From: Treponema sp.
GTDB lineage: Bacteria > Spirochaetota > Spirochaetia > Treponematales > Treponemataceae
Assembly (NCBI GenBank): GCA_022640795.1
Contig: JALCCK010000001.1
Span: 1 to 64,000, forward strand
DNA: 64,000 bases
Reading direction: 5' to 3'
The position numbers were made by a program, and so were the translations under genes. The number at the start of each line of letters is the position of its first letter. Position 1 is the first letter of the stretch. Below, in pieces: positions 1-8,597 of the stretch. A model generated the notes under the pieces. That model had not been told where the DNA came from and did not search any database. It was given only the letters and a program-made list of their open reading frames with translations.

Positions 1-324
1 AAAGAAGCAGCGGCTGTCCTTAAAAAACTGCAGGGAACGACTCATGAAGTAATGACGTCTGTTGCGCTCTATCGCGGAAGAACAAAAACGATGTCGTCAA
101 GAACGGCGGTAACGCGGGTCACCTTTTCGTCCATGTCCGAAGCTGAAATAGAATGGTATGTCAATACCGGAGACTGGCACGGTGCCGCAGGCGGTTACAG
201 AATTCAGGGGCTGGCATCCTGTTTTATTACAAAAATAGAAGGTACAACGAGTTGTGTCGCAGGCTTGCCTATAAGCACAGTTTATGATATGTTAAAAGAG
301 CAAGGCTATTCAATATTGGACTAG
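1..324 (+). CDS. maf: Maf family nucleoside triphosphate pyrophosphatase, 3' fragment
   Basis: This is the C-terminal ~107 residues of a Maf/HAM1-type nucleotide pyrophosphatase. The frame is open from base 1, so the start lies outside the window. Visible family features are the segment KLQGTTHEVMTSVAL (usually LSGRTHxVxTGVAL in the family), the EIEWYVNTGDW-AGGYRIQG block and the terminal VAGLPISTVYDML. Family members hydrolyse non-canonical or modified NTPs to NMPs in the cytoplasm and have been linked to septum control. It is followed by a terminator-like hairpin and then rpsB. This septum Maf is unrelated to the motility-associated Maf proteins near 57-60 kb. Confidence 0.88.
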   Translation, partial: KEAAAVLKKLQGTTHEVMTSVALYRGRTKTMSSRTAVTRVTFSSMSEAEIEWYVNTGDWHGAAGGYRIQGLASCFITKIEGTTSCVAGLPISTVYDMLKEQGYSILD

Positions 325-374
325 TCCTGCCGGTTCCGGACAGACCGTGGGTCCAGTTCGAAAACCGATCTTCC

Positions 375-429
375 GTACCGCTTTATCTTATTGAAGCGGC
401 ATCGAGAAATAGAGTCTGGTACTTTTTTT
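375..429 (+). terminator. Hairpin plus T7 tract between maf and rpsB (terminator or leader attenuator)
   Basis: GTACC at 375-379 can pair with GGTAC at 418-422. An inner stem pairs GCTT (380-383) with AAGC (394-397). Seven T residues (423-429) follow directly. It could end the maf transcript or act as an attenuator in the rpsB leader. A second T run (458-463) follows a small GACA/TGTC stem. I see no convincing promoter between this element and rpsB. Confidence 0.4.
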
Positions 430-489
430 AGTCAGAGAGCATGACAGTATGTCGGTCTTTTTTCTATTAAAAGGGTGAAGGAGTTAATC

Positions 490-1365
490 ATGGCAGTTGT
501 AACCATGAAGAGTCTGCTTGAATCGGGTGTTCATTTCGGTCATCAGGTCAAGCGTTGGGATCCCCGTATGAAGAAATATATCTTCGCAGAAAGAAACGGG
601 ATTCATATTATTGATCTGCAAAAAACTATTGCAGCCATTAAAGAAAGTTATGATGCGGTTCATAAGATTGCGTCATCCGGAAAGTCAATTCTTTTTGTCG
701 GAACAAAAAAACAGGCACAACAGGCTATACAAAAAGAAGCCGAACGTTGCGGCATGTTCTATGTAAACAACCGCTGGCTTGGCGGTATGCTCACTAATTT
801 TTCAACTATAAAAAAATCTCTGCAGCGTCTTAAGAAAATCGAGAAAATGGAAATTGATGGTACTTTTGACAAGCTGACCAAAAAAGAGGTTTCTGCACTT
901 CAGAAAGAAAAAGCAAAACTTGAAAAAAACCTTGCAGGTATCAAAGAAATGAAAGAACTGCCGGGTGCTGTATTCATTATTGATACGCATAAAGAACAGA
1001 TTGCTGTAGCGGAAGCACGCCGTATGCATATTCCGATTATTGCAGTAGTAGATACAAACTGCAATCCTGAAGGAATCGATTATCCTATTCCTGGAAACGA
1101 TGATGCTATTCGTGCCATATCTCTTTTCACTTCGATCATCGCCAATGCGGTTATTGAAGCCGATAATGATGCAGGTCTTAAGATTATTGAGAATCTTAAT
1201 GATGAAGAGGATTCCGTTCAGACTGATGCCGCGGTAAAAGCGGAAGAAGTTGAAATTGAAGATTACAGCAACTATCAGCCGACTGAAGAAAAGGAAGAAG
1301 ATGTCGAAGCTAATGAACGGGATGCTGCCGATCAGCTCGTTGATGAAGATAAACTTTATGACTAG
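490..1365 (+). CDS. rpsB: 30S ribosomal protein S2
   Basis: S2 is a 30S subunit protein (291 aa here). It opens with [19 protein letters not shown], and the family blocks [43 protein letters not shown] and the [15 protein letters not shown] region are all present. The start at 490 is preferred over an in-frame GTG at 475, because GAAGGAG at 477-483 sits six bases before ATG 490. The C-terminal ~55 residues are an acidic tail rich in Glu and Asp beyond the conserved core. It heads the rpsB-tsf-frr run, the usual order in treponemes. Confidence 0.97.
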   Translation: MAVVTMKSLLESGVHFGHQVKRWDPRMKKYIFAERNGIHIIDLQKTIAAIKESYDAVHKIASSGKSILFVGTKKQAQQAIQKEAERCGMFYVNNRWLGGMLTNFSTIKKSLQRLKKIEKMEIDGTFDKLTKKEVSALQKEKAKLEKNLAGIKEMKELPGAVFIIDTHKEQIAVAEARRMHIPIIAVVDTNCNPEGIDYPIPGNDDAIRAISLFTSIIANAVIEADNDAGLKIIENLNDEEDSVQTDAAVKAEEVEIEDYSNYQPTEEKEEDVEANERDAADQLVDEDKLYD

Positions 1366-1412
1366 TTCTGCCGTCCATGGCTGAAAAAAATGTATATGTG
1401 GAGAAAAAACCA

Positions 1413-2246
1413 ATGGATATAAAAGCATCAGACGTTAAAGCGCTCCGTGAACAGACCGGTGCCGGAATGATGGAATGTAAGAAGGCACTTATCGAGACAA
1501 ATGGAGATGCAAACGAAGCTGCGAAACTTCTAAAAGAAAAAGGGCTTGCCGCTGTCGCTAAGCGTGCCGGACGGGCCACTGCCGAGGGACGTATTTTTGT
1601 GCGTCAGGAAGGCGGTAAAATTGCAATGATAGAACTGACCTGTGAAACCGATTTTGTCGCAAAAAACGCGGACTTTATTGCACTCGGTGACAAGCTGCTG
1701 GATATTACTTTTGCAAAAGGATACACAAAGGTCGAAAAAGAACATACTGACCTGCTGCTAGAGTTGCAGACTAAAATCCGTGAAAATATGTCGGTAACGC
1801 GTCTTGCTGTTATTACTGTTCCGGACAATGCCGCTGCTGCTACGTATGTTCACAGCGATTTTAAGACGGGAGTCATAACGGTTGTAAAAGGTTCTTCCGA
1901 TGACAAAGTAAAGGAATTTGCGTATGACTGCTGCCTTCATCTTGCAGCTTTCACTCCTGCCTTCATAAAACAGGAAGACGTTCCCCAGTCATATATTGAT
2001 GAACAGACTGCAATTTTTAAAGGACAGATTGAGCAGGATGAAAAAACCGCTTCTAAACCAGAAAAGGTCAAAGAAGGAATTTTAAAGGGCAAGATCAAAA
2101 AACATCTGGCAGAAATTTGTTTCGTTGATCAGATGTTCGTAAAAGATGACAAAAAAACCGTTTTGGCAAAGCTTGACGAAACGGCAAAAGCCGTTGGTGC
2201 TGATCTTGCATTCGGCGATATAGTTCTTTACGTTCTCGGTAAATAA
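1413..2246 (+). CDS. tsf: Translation elongation factor Ts
   Basis: EF-Ts (277 aa) is the cytoplasmic nucleotide-exchange factor that recycles EF-Tu-GDP. The N-terminal UBA-like region DIKASDVKALREQTGAGMM is followed by CKKALIETNGD, the LKEKGLAAVAKRAGR block and the ELTCETDFVAKN motif. The ORF opens further upstream at 1377, but ATG 1413 begins the family-typical N-terminus and has GGAG at 1400-1403 nine bases before it, so 1413 is chosen. It lies 47 bases after rpsB and is probably cotranscribed with it. Confidence 0.96.
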   Translation: MDIKASDVKALREQTGAGMMECKKALIETNGDANEAAKLLKEKGLAAVAKRAGRATAEGRIFVRQEGGKIAMIELTCETDFVAKNADFIALGDKLLDITFAKGYTKVEKEHTDLLLELQTKIRENMSVTRLAVITVPDNAAAATYVHSDFKTGVITVVKGSSDDKVKEFAYDCCLHLAAFTPAFIKQEDVPQSYIDEQTAIFKGQIEQDEKTASKPEKVKEGILKGKIKKHLAEICFVDQMFVKDDKKTVLAKLDETAKAVGADLAFGDIVLYVLGK

Positions 2247-2251
2247 GATGT

Positions 2252-2288
2252 AACAGCGGCGGCCGGTACGTATACTGCCTCCGCTGTT
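2252..2288 (+). other. Perfect 8-bp hairpin in the tsf-frr gap
   Basis: AACAGCGG (2252-2259) is matched by CCGCTGTT (2281-2288). The stem starts five bases after the tsf stop. No T-rich tail follows, so it is better read as an mRNA-processing or stability element than as an intrinsic terminator. Confidence 0.4.
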
Positions 2289-2319
2289 TATCAGTAACCT
2301 TAATTCAGGAAGTGAAAAA

Positions 2320-2868
2320 ATGGGAAACGACAATTGTAATCAACGCATGGAAAAGACAATCATAGCTCTTCAGGAAAACTATAACGGAATTCGAACAGGG
2401 CGCGCTTCAGCAGCCATTTTTGATAAAGTCCGTGTCGACTACTATGGTACTAAATCACCGCTTAATCAGGTTGCAACGATTTCTATCCCTGAAGCACGGA
2501 TGGTTGTTATTCAGCCGTTTGACAAATCGCTTATTAATGAGATTGAAAAAGCAATAGAGGTTGCAGATCTTGGATTTAATCCTTCTAACGACGGAAAAGT
2601 TATCCGCATCTCCATACCGCCGCTGACAGCTGACCGTAGAAAAGAACTTGTAAAACAGGCCAAGGGAATCGCTGAAAATTCCAGAACATCAATCAGAAAT
2701 ATACGGCGTGACGGTAACGATGAGCTGAAAAAACAGCAGAAAGCAGGTGAAATAACCGAAGATGCCCTGAAAACATCTGAAACTGAACTCCAGAAAACAA
2801 CTGATAAATATATTGCTGAAATCAATAAAATCTACGATGAAAAAGAAAAGGAAATAATGGAAGGCTGA
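2320..2868 (+). CDS. frr: Ribosome recycling factor
   Basis: RRF (182 aa, typical length) splits post-termination ribosomes together with EF-G. Family blocks are visible in order: NYNGIRTGRAS, VDYYGTKSPLNQVATIS, the PEARMVVIQPFD segment, LNPSNDGKVIRISIPPLT-like residues and KELVKQAKGIAENSRTSIRN. AGGAAG precedes the ATG at a normal distance. Its stop (TGA 2866-2868) overlaps the uppS ATG by one base, so the two are probably translationally coupled. Confidence 0.97.
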   Translation: MGNDNCNQRMEKTIIALQENYNGIRTGRASAAIFDKVRVDYYGTKSPLNQVATISIPEARMVVIQPFDKSLINEIEKAIEVADLGFNPSNDGKVIRISIPPLTADRRKELVKQAKGIAENSRTSIRNIRRDGNDELKKQQKAGEITEDALKTSETELQKTTDKYIAEINKIYDEKEKEIMEG

Positions 2869-3605
2869 TGTCGGAAGCAGCTATGGAAACAGAGCAGCCA
2901 ATTATATCATCCGCCATTCCAGCTCATATCGGAATCATTATGGATGGAAACGGCAGATGGGCTAAAAAAAGAGGTCTTCCGCGTACGATGGGGCATAAAC
3001 AGGGACTTACGGCAGCGAAGCGTATTGTAACGAAAGCTGCAGAAGTCGGGATAAAATATGTCACGCTGTACACATTTTCTACAGAAAACTGGAAACGTTC
3101 GCAATCGGAAGTCGGTTATTTAATGGGGCTCATAAAAGGACATTTGCGGGCGGAATTTGATTTTTACAAGAAGAATGGTATCCGGATCAGGCATATCGGA
3201 GATTTGGACGGACTTCCGGCGGATGTCCGGACCGAAATAAAAAATGCAGTTCATGAGACGGCTCTTTTTACCGGTCTTACTGTTGTATTAGCCATAAATT
3301 ATGGCGGCCGTGATGAGATTATACGTGGAGTTCGGAGACTTATGCAGAACAGCAAAGATCCCCGGACGCTCACGGAAGCCGATCTTTCCGCATCTTTTGA
3401 TATACCGGATTTGCCGGATGTCGACCTGCTGATCAGGACGGGCGGCGAAAAACGAATAAGTAATTTTTTATTGTGGCATGCTTCATATGCGGAACTTTTG
3501 TTTACTGATACGCTCTGGCCCGATTATGATGAAAAAGAATTCAGTAAAGATCTCAATGAATTTAAAAAACGTACCCGCCGTTTTGGTGCGGTGCCGGAAA
3601 AATAG
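2868..3605 (+). CDS. uppS: Isoprenyl transferase (undecaprenyl diphosphate synthase)
   Basis: This cis-prenyltransferase (245 aa) condenses isopentenyl-PP onto farnesyl-PP, making the C55 lipid carrier for peptidoglycan and surface glycans. The catalytic block IMDGNGRWA (Asp about residue 26), the YTFSTENWKR segment and the C-terminal LLIRTGGEKRISNFLLW signature are intact. The first ~17 residues precede the conserved core, so the start could instead be the second ATG at 2883. It overlaps frr by one base and leads into cdsA, the common bacterial arrangement. Confidence 0.95.
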   Translation: MSEAAMETEQPIISSAIPAHIGIIMDGNGRWAKKRGLPRTMGHKQGLTAAKRIVTKAAEVGIKYVTLYTFSTENWKRSQSEVGYLMGLIKGHLRAEFDFYKKNGIRIRHIGDLDGLPADVRTEIKNAVHETALFTGLTVVLAINYGGRDEIIRGVRRLMQNSKDPRTLTEADLSASFDIPDLPDVDLLIRTGGEKRISNFLLWHASYAELLFTDTLWPDYDEKEFSKDLNEFKKRTRRFGAVPEK

Positions 3606-3617
3606 GAGAGGTGCTTT

Positions 3618-4466
3618 ATGAGAATAAGCAAAGTGCTGCAGCGCTTGCTCATATTTTTTATCGGAATACCGGTAATAATAGGTTTCGTATATATAGATTT
3701 TAAAAATCATCTTCCCATACATGTACTGATTCTGCTGTTTTCATTCGTCGGAGCTGACGAATTATATACGATTTTACAGAAAAAACACGAGATGCTGCCG
3801 AAGCCCTTTATTCTTGCCCTTTCCCTGCTCTCTCCTGTATGCGGAATGTTTTGTGCCGTGTTCGGGTTGCCGCCAGAATACATAACATACGGTTTTACCT
3901 TTTCCTGCATTCTTCTTTTTACCTACGATGCGTTTTCTGCAAAAAGTTTTTCCGCCTCAAATACGAAAATAGCGGGCGGCATACTCGTCATCTTTTATGC
4001 CGGATTTCTTGTGACTTTTATTTCGAGAATTACCATGCTTGAAAATTCCACAACGTTTCTGGCAACGTTTCTTTTCATGGTATTTATCTGTGACTCTCTG
4101 GCATGGCTTTTTGGTATGCTGTTCGGAAAAAATAACCGGGGCGTGGTTGCCGTAAGCCCCAATAAAAGTATTGCCGGGTTTATCGGCGGTTTTTTAGGTG
4201 CTATTGCAGCAGCGGTTCTGTCACATCAGGTCTGGCCGGCTGTTTTTCACGGAACAGTTTTAAAATCTGTCGTACTCGGACTTGTCATTGCTTGTTCTGC
4301 CATTATAGGAGATCTTGTGGAGTCCGTATTTAAGCGATCTGCAGGAGTAAAAGACAGCGGAACCATAATACCAGGCCGCGGTGGAGTCCTGGATTCTGTA
4401 GATTCTATATTTGCGTCCGCTCCGGTATTCTATATTCTTATACAAATTCTTTATTTCCGGAATTAA
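3618..4466 (+). CDS. cdsA: Phosphatidate cytidylyltransferase
   Basis: CdsA (282 aa) makes CDP-diacylglycerol from phosphatidic acid and CTP at the inner membrane, the branch point of phospholipid synthesis. About seven to eight hydrophobic segments span the protein. The family signature is at the C-terminus (about residues 230-262): GDLVESVFKRSAGVKDSG, then PGRGGVLDSVDS. The usual His of PGHGG is Arg here and the usual DR before the final D is DS. The acidic residues and the KR/KD pairs are retained. It lies between uppS and dxr, which supports the assignment. Confidence 0.92.
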   Translation: MRISKVLQRLLIFFIGIPVIIGFVYIDFKNHLPIHVLILLFSFVGADELYTILQKKHEMLPKPFILALSLLSPVCGMFCAVFGLPPEYITYGFTFSCILLFTYDAFSAKSFSASNTKIAGGILVIFYAGFLVTFISRITMLENSTTFLATFLFMVFICDSLAWLFGMLFGKNNRGVVAVSPNKSIAGFIGGFLGAIAAAVLSHQVWPAVFHGTVLKSVVLGLVIACSAIIGDLVESVFKRSAGVKDSGTIIPGRGGVLDSVDSIFASAPVFYILIQILYFRN

Positions 4467-4477
4467 ATCAGATCATT

Positions 4478-5563
4478 ATGAAAAAATTACTTGTACTTGG
4501 AAGTACCGGCTCAATAGGAACCAGCACACTTGATATTGTACGCGGCATGAAGGATTCTTTTTCTGTCGTAGGTCTGAGTGCCAACAGAAACGCTGAAAAA
4601 CTGTCTGCCTTGTCCCGGGAATTTACCTGTCAATCGACACTTACAGAAAAAGATGGTATAGCGGGAATTGAACGACTCATAGAAGAAACAACTCCTGACA
4701 TCGTTATAAATGGTATTGCAGGAAGCGCCGGTTTGCAACCGTCAATACTTGTTTTAAATCATGGCATTGATCTGGCGCTGGCAAATAAAGAAACCATCGT
4801 CATGGCTGCCCCGCTTGTTCAATCGCTTGCAGAAAAAAATGGCTGCCGTATTTTACCGGTGGATTCCGAACATTCAGCCATATTTAATCTGACGGAGCGT
4901 TTCGGCTCTGAGAATATTGAACAAATTATTCTTACCGCAAGCGGCGGTCCGTTCCGGCAGCTTTCAAAGGATAAACTGCCGGCTGTTACGCCGGCAGATG
5001 CTTTGAAACATCCCACCTGGAATATGGGCAGTAAAATCACGATCGATTCGGCCAGTCTGGCCAACAAAGGTCTTGAAGTCATAGAAGCATGCTGTCTTTT
5101 TCACATGCCGCCGGAAAAAATTCAGGTAGTCGTACATCCCCAGAGTTTAGTTCATTCTCTGGTAAGAACGCGCGACGGCGTACTTTACGGCCAAATTTCA
5201 AACCCTGATATGAAACATCCTATTCTATCGGCTTTATGCTGGCCTGATGTTATTCCAAATTTTATAGATAAATTTGATCTTTTCGAGCATACAATGACTT
5301 TTTACCGACCCCGTTTCGAAGATTTCCCTATGCTGCAACTCGCTTATGCCGCTGCCGGAAAGAAGGGAGCGTATACTATTGCCTATAATGCAGCCGATGA
5401 AATAGCAGCGGAAGCTTTCCTTATGCAAAAAATAAAATTTACTGAGATTCCGCATATAACGGAAACAGTACTTCAACAGGACTGGCAGCGGGAACCGGCA
5501 AACCTTGAGGAAATTCTTTTTATGCATGAAAAGGCCAAAATAGCAGCGGAGCACCTTCTATGA
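4478..5563 (+). CDS. dxr: 1-deoxy-D-xylulose 5-phosphate reductoisomerase
   Basis: Dxr (361 aa, slightly short for the family) converts DXP to MEP with NADPH, the committed step of non-mevalonate isoprenoid synthesis. The NADPH fold motif GSTGSIG is at residues 8-14. The substrate and metal-site blocks ANKETIV, DSEHSAIF and TASGGPF follow, then HPTWNMGSKITIDSA and LANKGLEVIEA. Its TGA stop overlaps the rseP ATG (ATGA, 5560-5563). IspG at 19.5 kb belongs to the same pathway and uppS uses its product. Confidence 0.96.
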   Translation: MKKLLVLGSTGSIGTSTLDIVRGMKDSFSVVGLSANRNAEKLSALSREFTCQSTLTEKDGIAGIERLIEETTPDIVINGIAGSAGLQPSILVLNHGIDLALANKETIVMAAPLVQSLAEKNGCRILPVDSEHSAIFNLTERFGSENIEQIILTASGGPFRQLSKDKLPAVTPADALKHPTWNMGSKITIDSASLANKGLEVIEACCLFHMPPEKIQVVVHPQSLVHSLVRTRDGVLYGQISNPDMKHPILSALCWPDVIPNFIDKFDLFEHTMTFYRPRFEDFPMLQLAYAAAGKKGAYTIAYNAADEIAAEAFLMQKIKFTEIPHITETVLQQDWQREPANLEEILFMHEKAKIAAEHLL

Positions 5564-6684
5564 CAATTGTTTACGGACTTTTTTGCCTGGGTTTTATAAT
5601 TTTTTTTCATGAACTGGGACATTTTACTGCTGCACGGATATTCGGAGTCAGGGTGGAAAGTTTTTCGATCGGTATGGGGCCGGTTCTGTTTCATAAAAAA
5701 TATGGTACCACAGATTACCGGCTTTCTCTTTTTCCGCTCGGCGGATATTGCGGACTAAAAGGAGAAAAAGATTTTTCCCTTGCATTAGAACAGGGAGAAA
5801 AAACTATTTCAGCTGAAAAAGACTCTCTGTTCGGTATTCATCCTTTTAAACGGATCATACTGGCGTTTGCAGGTCCTTTTTTTAACATTTTTTTTGCTTT
5901 TGTGGCGTTTTCGACTGTGGCAATGACCGGTTATACGTATTATTCGGCGACTCCCCGGATTACGCTTGCAGACGAAATTTATCCTGATCTGCATTCGGCT
6001 GCACGTGATGCAGGACTTAGAACAGGAGATGTCATTCTCACCATAAACGGAAATCAAATTCATGATTTTTCGGACATCGCCATGATTGTTTCATCGCATC
6101 CGGATGAGAATCTTAAAATAACAGCGGACCGTAACGGAACTGTAATGAACTTTGTTGTACATACAGATATGGATACGTCCACCGGTACCGGTAAGATAGG
6201 AGTTTCCACCGTTCCTGATTCCGTAAAGGCATACGAAGCAAAACGGTATCCGTTCTTTCCGGCCTTTATTCAGGGTGTGCAGCAGACCGGAACAATGCTG
6301 GCCCTGACGGTCCGGAGTATCGGTGTTCTTTTCAAGGGCGTTGATATAACCAATACCGTCGCCGGACCTGCCAGAATTACAACCATGCTCGGGGACACGG
6401 TCAAACAGGGATTTTCCGCAGGAATAAGGACCGGAGTTTCCAGTCTGCTGCAGTTTATGGCCGTAATAAGTATTTCGCTGTTTTTAATGAATCTGCTGCC
6501 CATCCCTGTTCTCGATGGTGGTATGATTTTAGTCGCTTTTCTGGAACTTCTGCTGAAAAGACAGATACCACCAAAAACACAGTATTATATCCAGTTTATC
6601 GGAATTGCATTTATTGCAGTCATCTTTTTTATCGGATTATCCGGTGATATACGATACTTCAGTACTATATTGAGGGCAAAATGA
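5560..6684 (+). CDS. rseP: RIP metalloprotease RseP (site-2 protease)
   Basis: This intramembrane zinc protease (374 aa) cleaves transmembrane anti-sigma factors or remnant signal peptides. The zinc motif HELGH is at residues 17-21, within the first membrane helix. A PDZ domain lies at about residues 140-205 (AGLRTGDVILTINGNQI). The second catalytic motif NLLPIPVLDGG starts at residue 311, with the metal-ligand Asp near 319. Only one PDZ domain is evident. It overlaps both neighbours by four bases (ATGA), so it is probably part of a coupled uppS-cdsA-dxr-rseP unit. Confidence 0.95.
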   Translation: MTIVYGLFCLGFIIFFHELGHFTAARIFGVRVESFSIGMGPVLFHKKYGTTDYRLSLFPLGGYCGLKGEKDFSLALEQGEKTISAEKDSLFGIHPFKRIILAFAGPFFNIFFAFVAFSTVAMTGYTYYSATPRITLADEIYPDLHSAARDAGLRTGDVILTINGNQIHDFSDIAMIVSSHPDENLKITADRNGTVMNFVVHTDMDTSTGTGKIGVSTVPDSVKAYEAKRYPFFPAFIQGVQQTGTMLALTVRSIGVLFKGVDITNTVAGPARITTMLGDTVKQGFSAGIRTGVSSLLQFMAVISISLFLMNLLPIPVLDGGMILVAFLELLLKRQIPPKTQYYIQFIGIAFIAVIFFIGLSGDIRYFSTILRAK

Positions 6685-8597
6685 AAATCAAGACAATCTT
6701 ACTTTCTGTAGCAGCGGCAGGACTCTTTACTGTTTCGGCACAATCTCATATATCGACACAGGCTCATCAAAGCCGGGTGACAATGCTTGCAACCCAGCTG
6801 CAGAATGGAAGAAGTGGAAATTCATTCTTTTCTGCAGGGCTTGACGGATTTTTAATAAAATGGACGGAAGACGGACTAGGAGAGCACTATCAGATATCCG
6901 ATATCGGTATACAGATGATAGCGTGCTCGCCGAACGGTACGGATATCGCCGTGTATGAAACGGACGGCGGTTCGGTCAATCGTGTCAGCGTATGGAACTG
7001 GCAGACGCTGCGCCGGATTTATGCAAAACGTTTCATGGATTCAGTAACATCGCTTTCATTCAGCGAAAAAGGTACCTATCTCATGGTCGGAACGGCGTCT
7101 GTAGACGGCGTCGTTTTTCTCAATGCAAAAACGGGCCGGGTAACGAATGTTATGAATGAAGCAACAGGTATCGTATCGCTGGTCAGATCCAGTTCTTCTG
7201 AAAAAACAGCTGTTATGTATTCCCCTGCAGGAAGCATTACTTATTATTATCTGAATAACGGACGGAAAAAAGCAAGATTTACGACGATACAGGGATTATT
7301 GTCTCCTGTTTTGTTCAATAATAATGTCTATCTTGCAGGAATAAAAGATGACTCAATCTGCATCATTCAGTCGGTCACTGGAAAGACGATAGCAACGATT
7401 CCTGCACAATCACCGTTGCTGCTTGTTTCAAAGACTGATAAAGATCTTTATTATCTTGAATATACCGGTAAATACTATGTTTTGAAAGTAATCAAAAATC
7501 TGGATAATCAGTCAGTGGCCAATCCCGTTATTGTAAAGACTTTCAACGGCCCCCGGGACAGAAAAGATTCGATCTGCAGCGGTGCAAAAATCGGTAATGT
7601 AATCGTACTGGGAGCACAGGACGGCGCTGTTTATAAAATTGATGCAGATCCCGATACCCAGGTACTTTCTCTCTATGCTCTCACGGATCAGATGTATGAC
7701 AAGATTTTTGACATGGCTCCTGCCGGTGATGATTTTTATTTCCTTACGCGAAACGCAATTTTCAAATCATCGTATGACAGCGGAATTGTCGATAAAATAC
7801 TAAAAGATCCCGACCGTACAAATATTTTAACGTATCATGATAGTGCTATCTTATGGTCAAAAAACACAAATAAATCCGTTTTACTTGCAGATTTTACAAC
7901 GGGAACCGTCAGGACTGTCTTTACCCCTGAAAAAAATATCCAAATACTGCGCGTCTTTAATGACACTCTTATCGATATTGAGGCAAACGCTGTTGTGAAC
8001 AGTATTAGTATCGATACCGGAACCGTCAAGAAACTCTATGAAGGGGCAGGACTTCAGGATGCGGTTCTTTATAACAATACGAATCTGTATGTTGCAAAAT
8101 CTTCTGCGACAAATCCTAAATCCGCATTACTGTATGTAAATACGGTAACAATGGAAACCGTACCAATTTCGATAAACGGAACGGTTGCGTATTCGCTCTG
8201 CTATGATGAAACAAAAGAAAATTCTTCCATTTACGGCATAATTCTTTCTACAGACCGGAACACGACGACTACGTCACTTTTTTCGTTCCTGCCGTCGACG
8301 AAGTATACGCAAGCTATCCTGAAACTTTCGGATGAAGACCCGGAGGCTTTTGCGCTACTTGACTACCCGCTTATCTACACGAATATCGGAAAAAACCAGG
8401 TACGATCCTTTAATCTTGTTACCAGAAAAGATTTCCTTTACAAAAGATCTGCTTCGCTCCCGCTGAAAGTGACCCGGAGCAACAGCCGTATCGTTGTACT
8501 GAACAGAGACGGAAGTATTTCATGGTATAATCCGAATCTGTCTACAGTTCTTTCCGACTGGTATCTGACAACGGACGGTCAATGGTTTGAATTTTAG
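6681..8597 (+). CDS. Exported beta-propeller (WD40-like) protein, function unknown
   Basis: A 638-aa protein with a clear N-terminal signal sequence (charged MKIK, hydrophobic LLSVAAAGLFTV, likely cleavage after SAQ). The remainder is beta-rich, with repeating blocks of the kind ...SPNGTDIAVYETD...VSVWNW and ...SFSEKGTYLMVGTAS..., typical of WD40/YVTN propeller blades. No catalytic motif or lipobox was seen. The start overlaps the rseP stop (ATGA), so the two are co-translated; a treponemal gene of this kind is known next to rseP. It is probably periplasmic. Its 3' end overlaps the convergent glgA stop by four bases. Confidence 0.75.
   Translation: MKIKTILLSVAAAGLFTVSAQSHISTQAHQSRVTMLATQLQNGRSGNSFFSAGLDGFLIKWTEDGLGEHYQISDIGIQMIACSPNGTDIAVYETDGGSVNRVSVWNWQTLRRIYAKRFMDSVTSLSFSEKGTYLMVGTASVDGVVFLNAKTGRVTNVMNEATGIVSLVRSSSSEKTAVMYSPAGSITYYYLNNGRKKARFTTIQGLLSPVLFNNNVYLAGIKDDSICIIQSVTGKTIATIPAQSPLLLVSKTDKDLYYLEYTGKYYVLKVIKNLDNQSVANPVIVKTFNGPRDRKDSICSGAKIGNVIVLGAQDGAVYKIDADPDTQVLSLYALTDQMYDKIFDMAPAGDDFYFLTRNAIFKSSYDSGIVDKILKDPDRTNILTYHDSAILWSKNTNKSVLLADFTTGTVRTVFTPEKNIQILRVFNDTLIDIEANAVVNSISIDTGTVKKLYEGAGLQDAVLYNNTNLYVAKSSATNPKSALLYVNTVTMETVPISINGTVAYSLCYDETKENSSIYGIILSTDRNTTTTSLFSFLPSTKYTQAILKLSDEDPEAFALLDYPLIYTNIGKNQVRSFNLVTRKDFLYKRSASLPLKVTRSNSRIVVLNRDGSISWYNPNLSTVLSDWYLTTDGQWFEF

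Noticed and set aside
341-365. tRNA T-loop-like GTCCAGTTCGAAAACC stretch
   Set aside because: No acceptor, anticodon or D arm can be built around it.
802-1428. 208-codon minus-strand open frame over rpsB
   Set aside because: Antisense shadow of a well-supported ribosomal protein gene.
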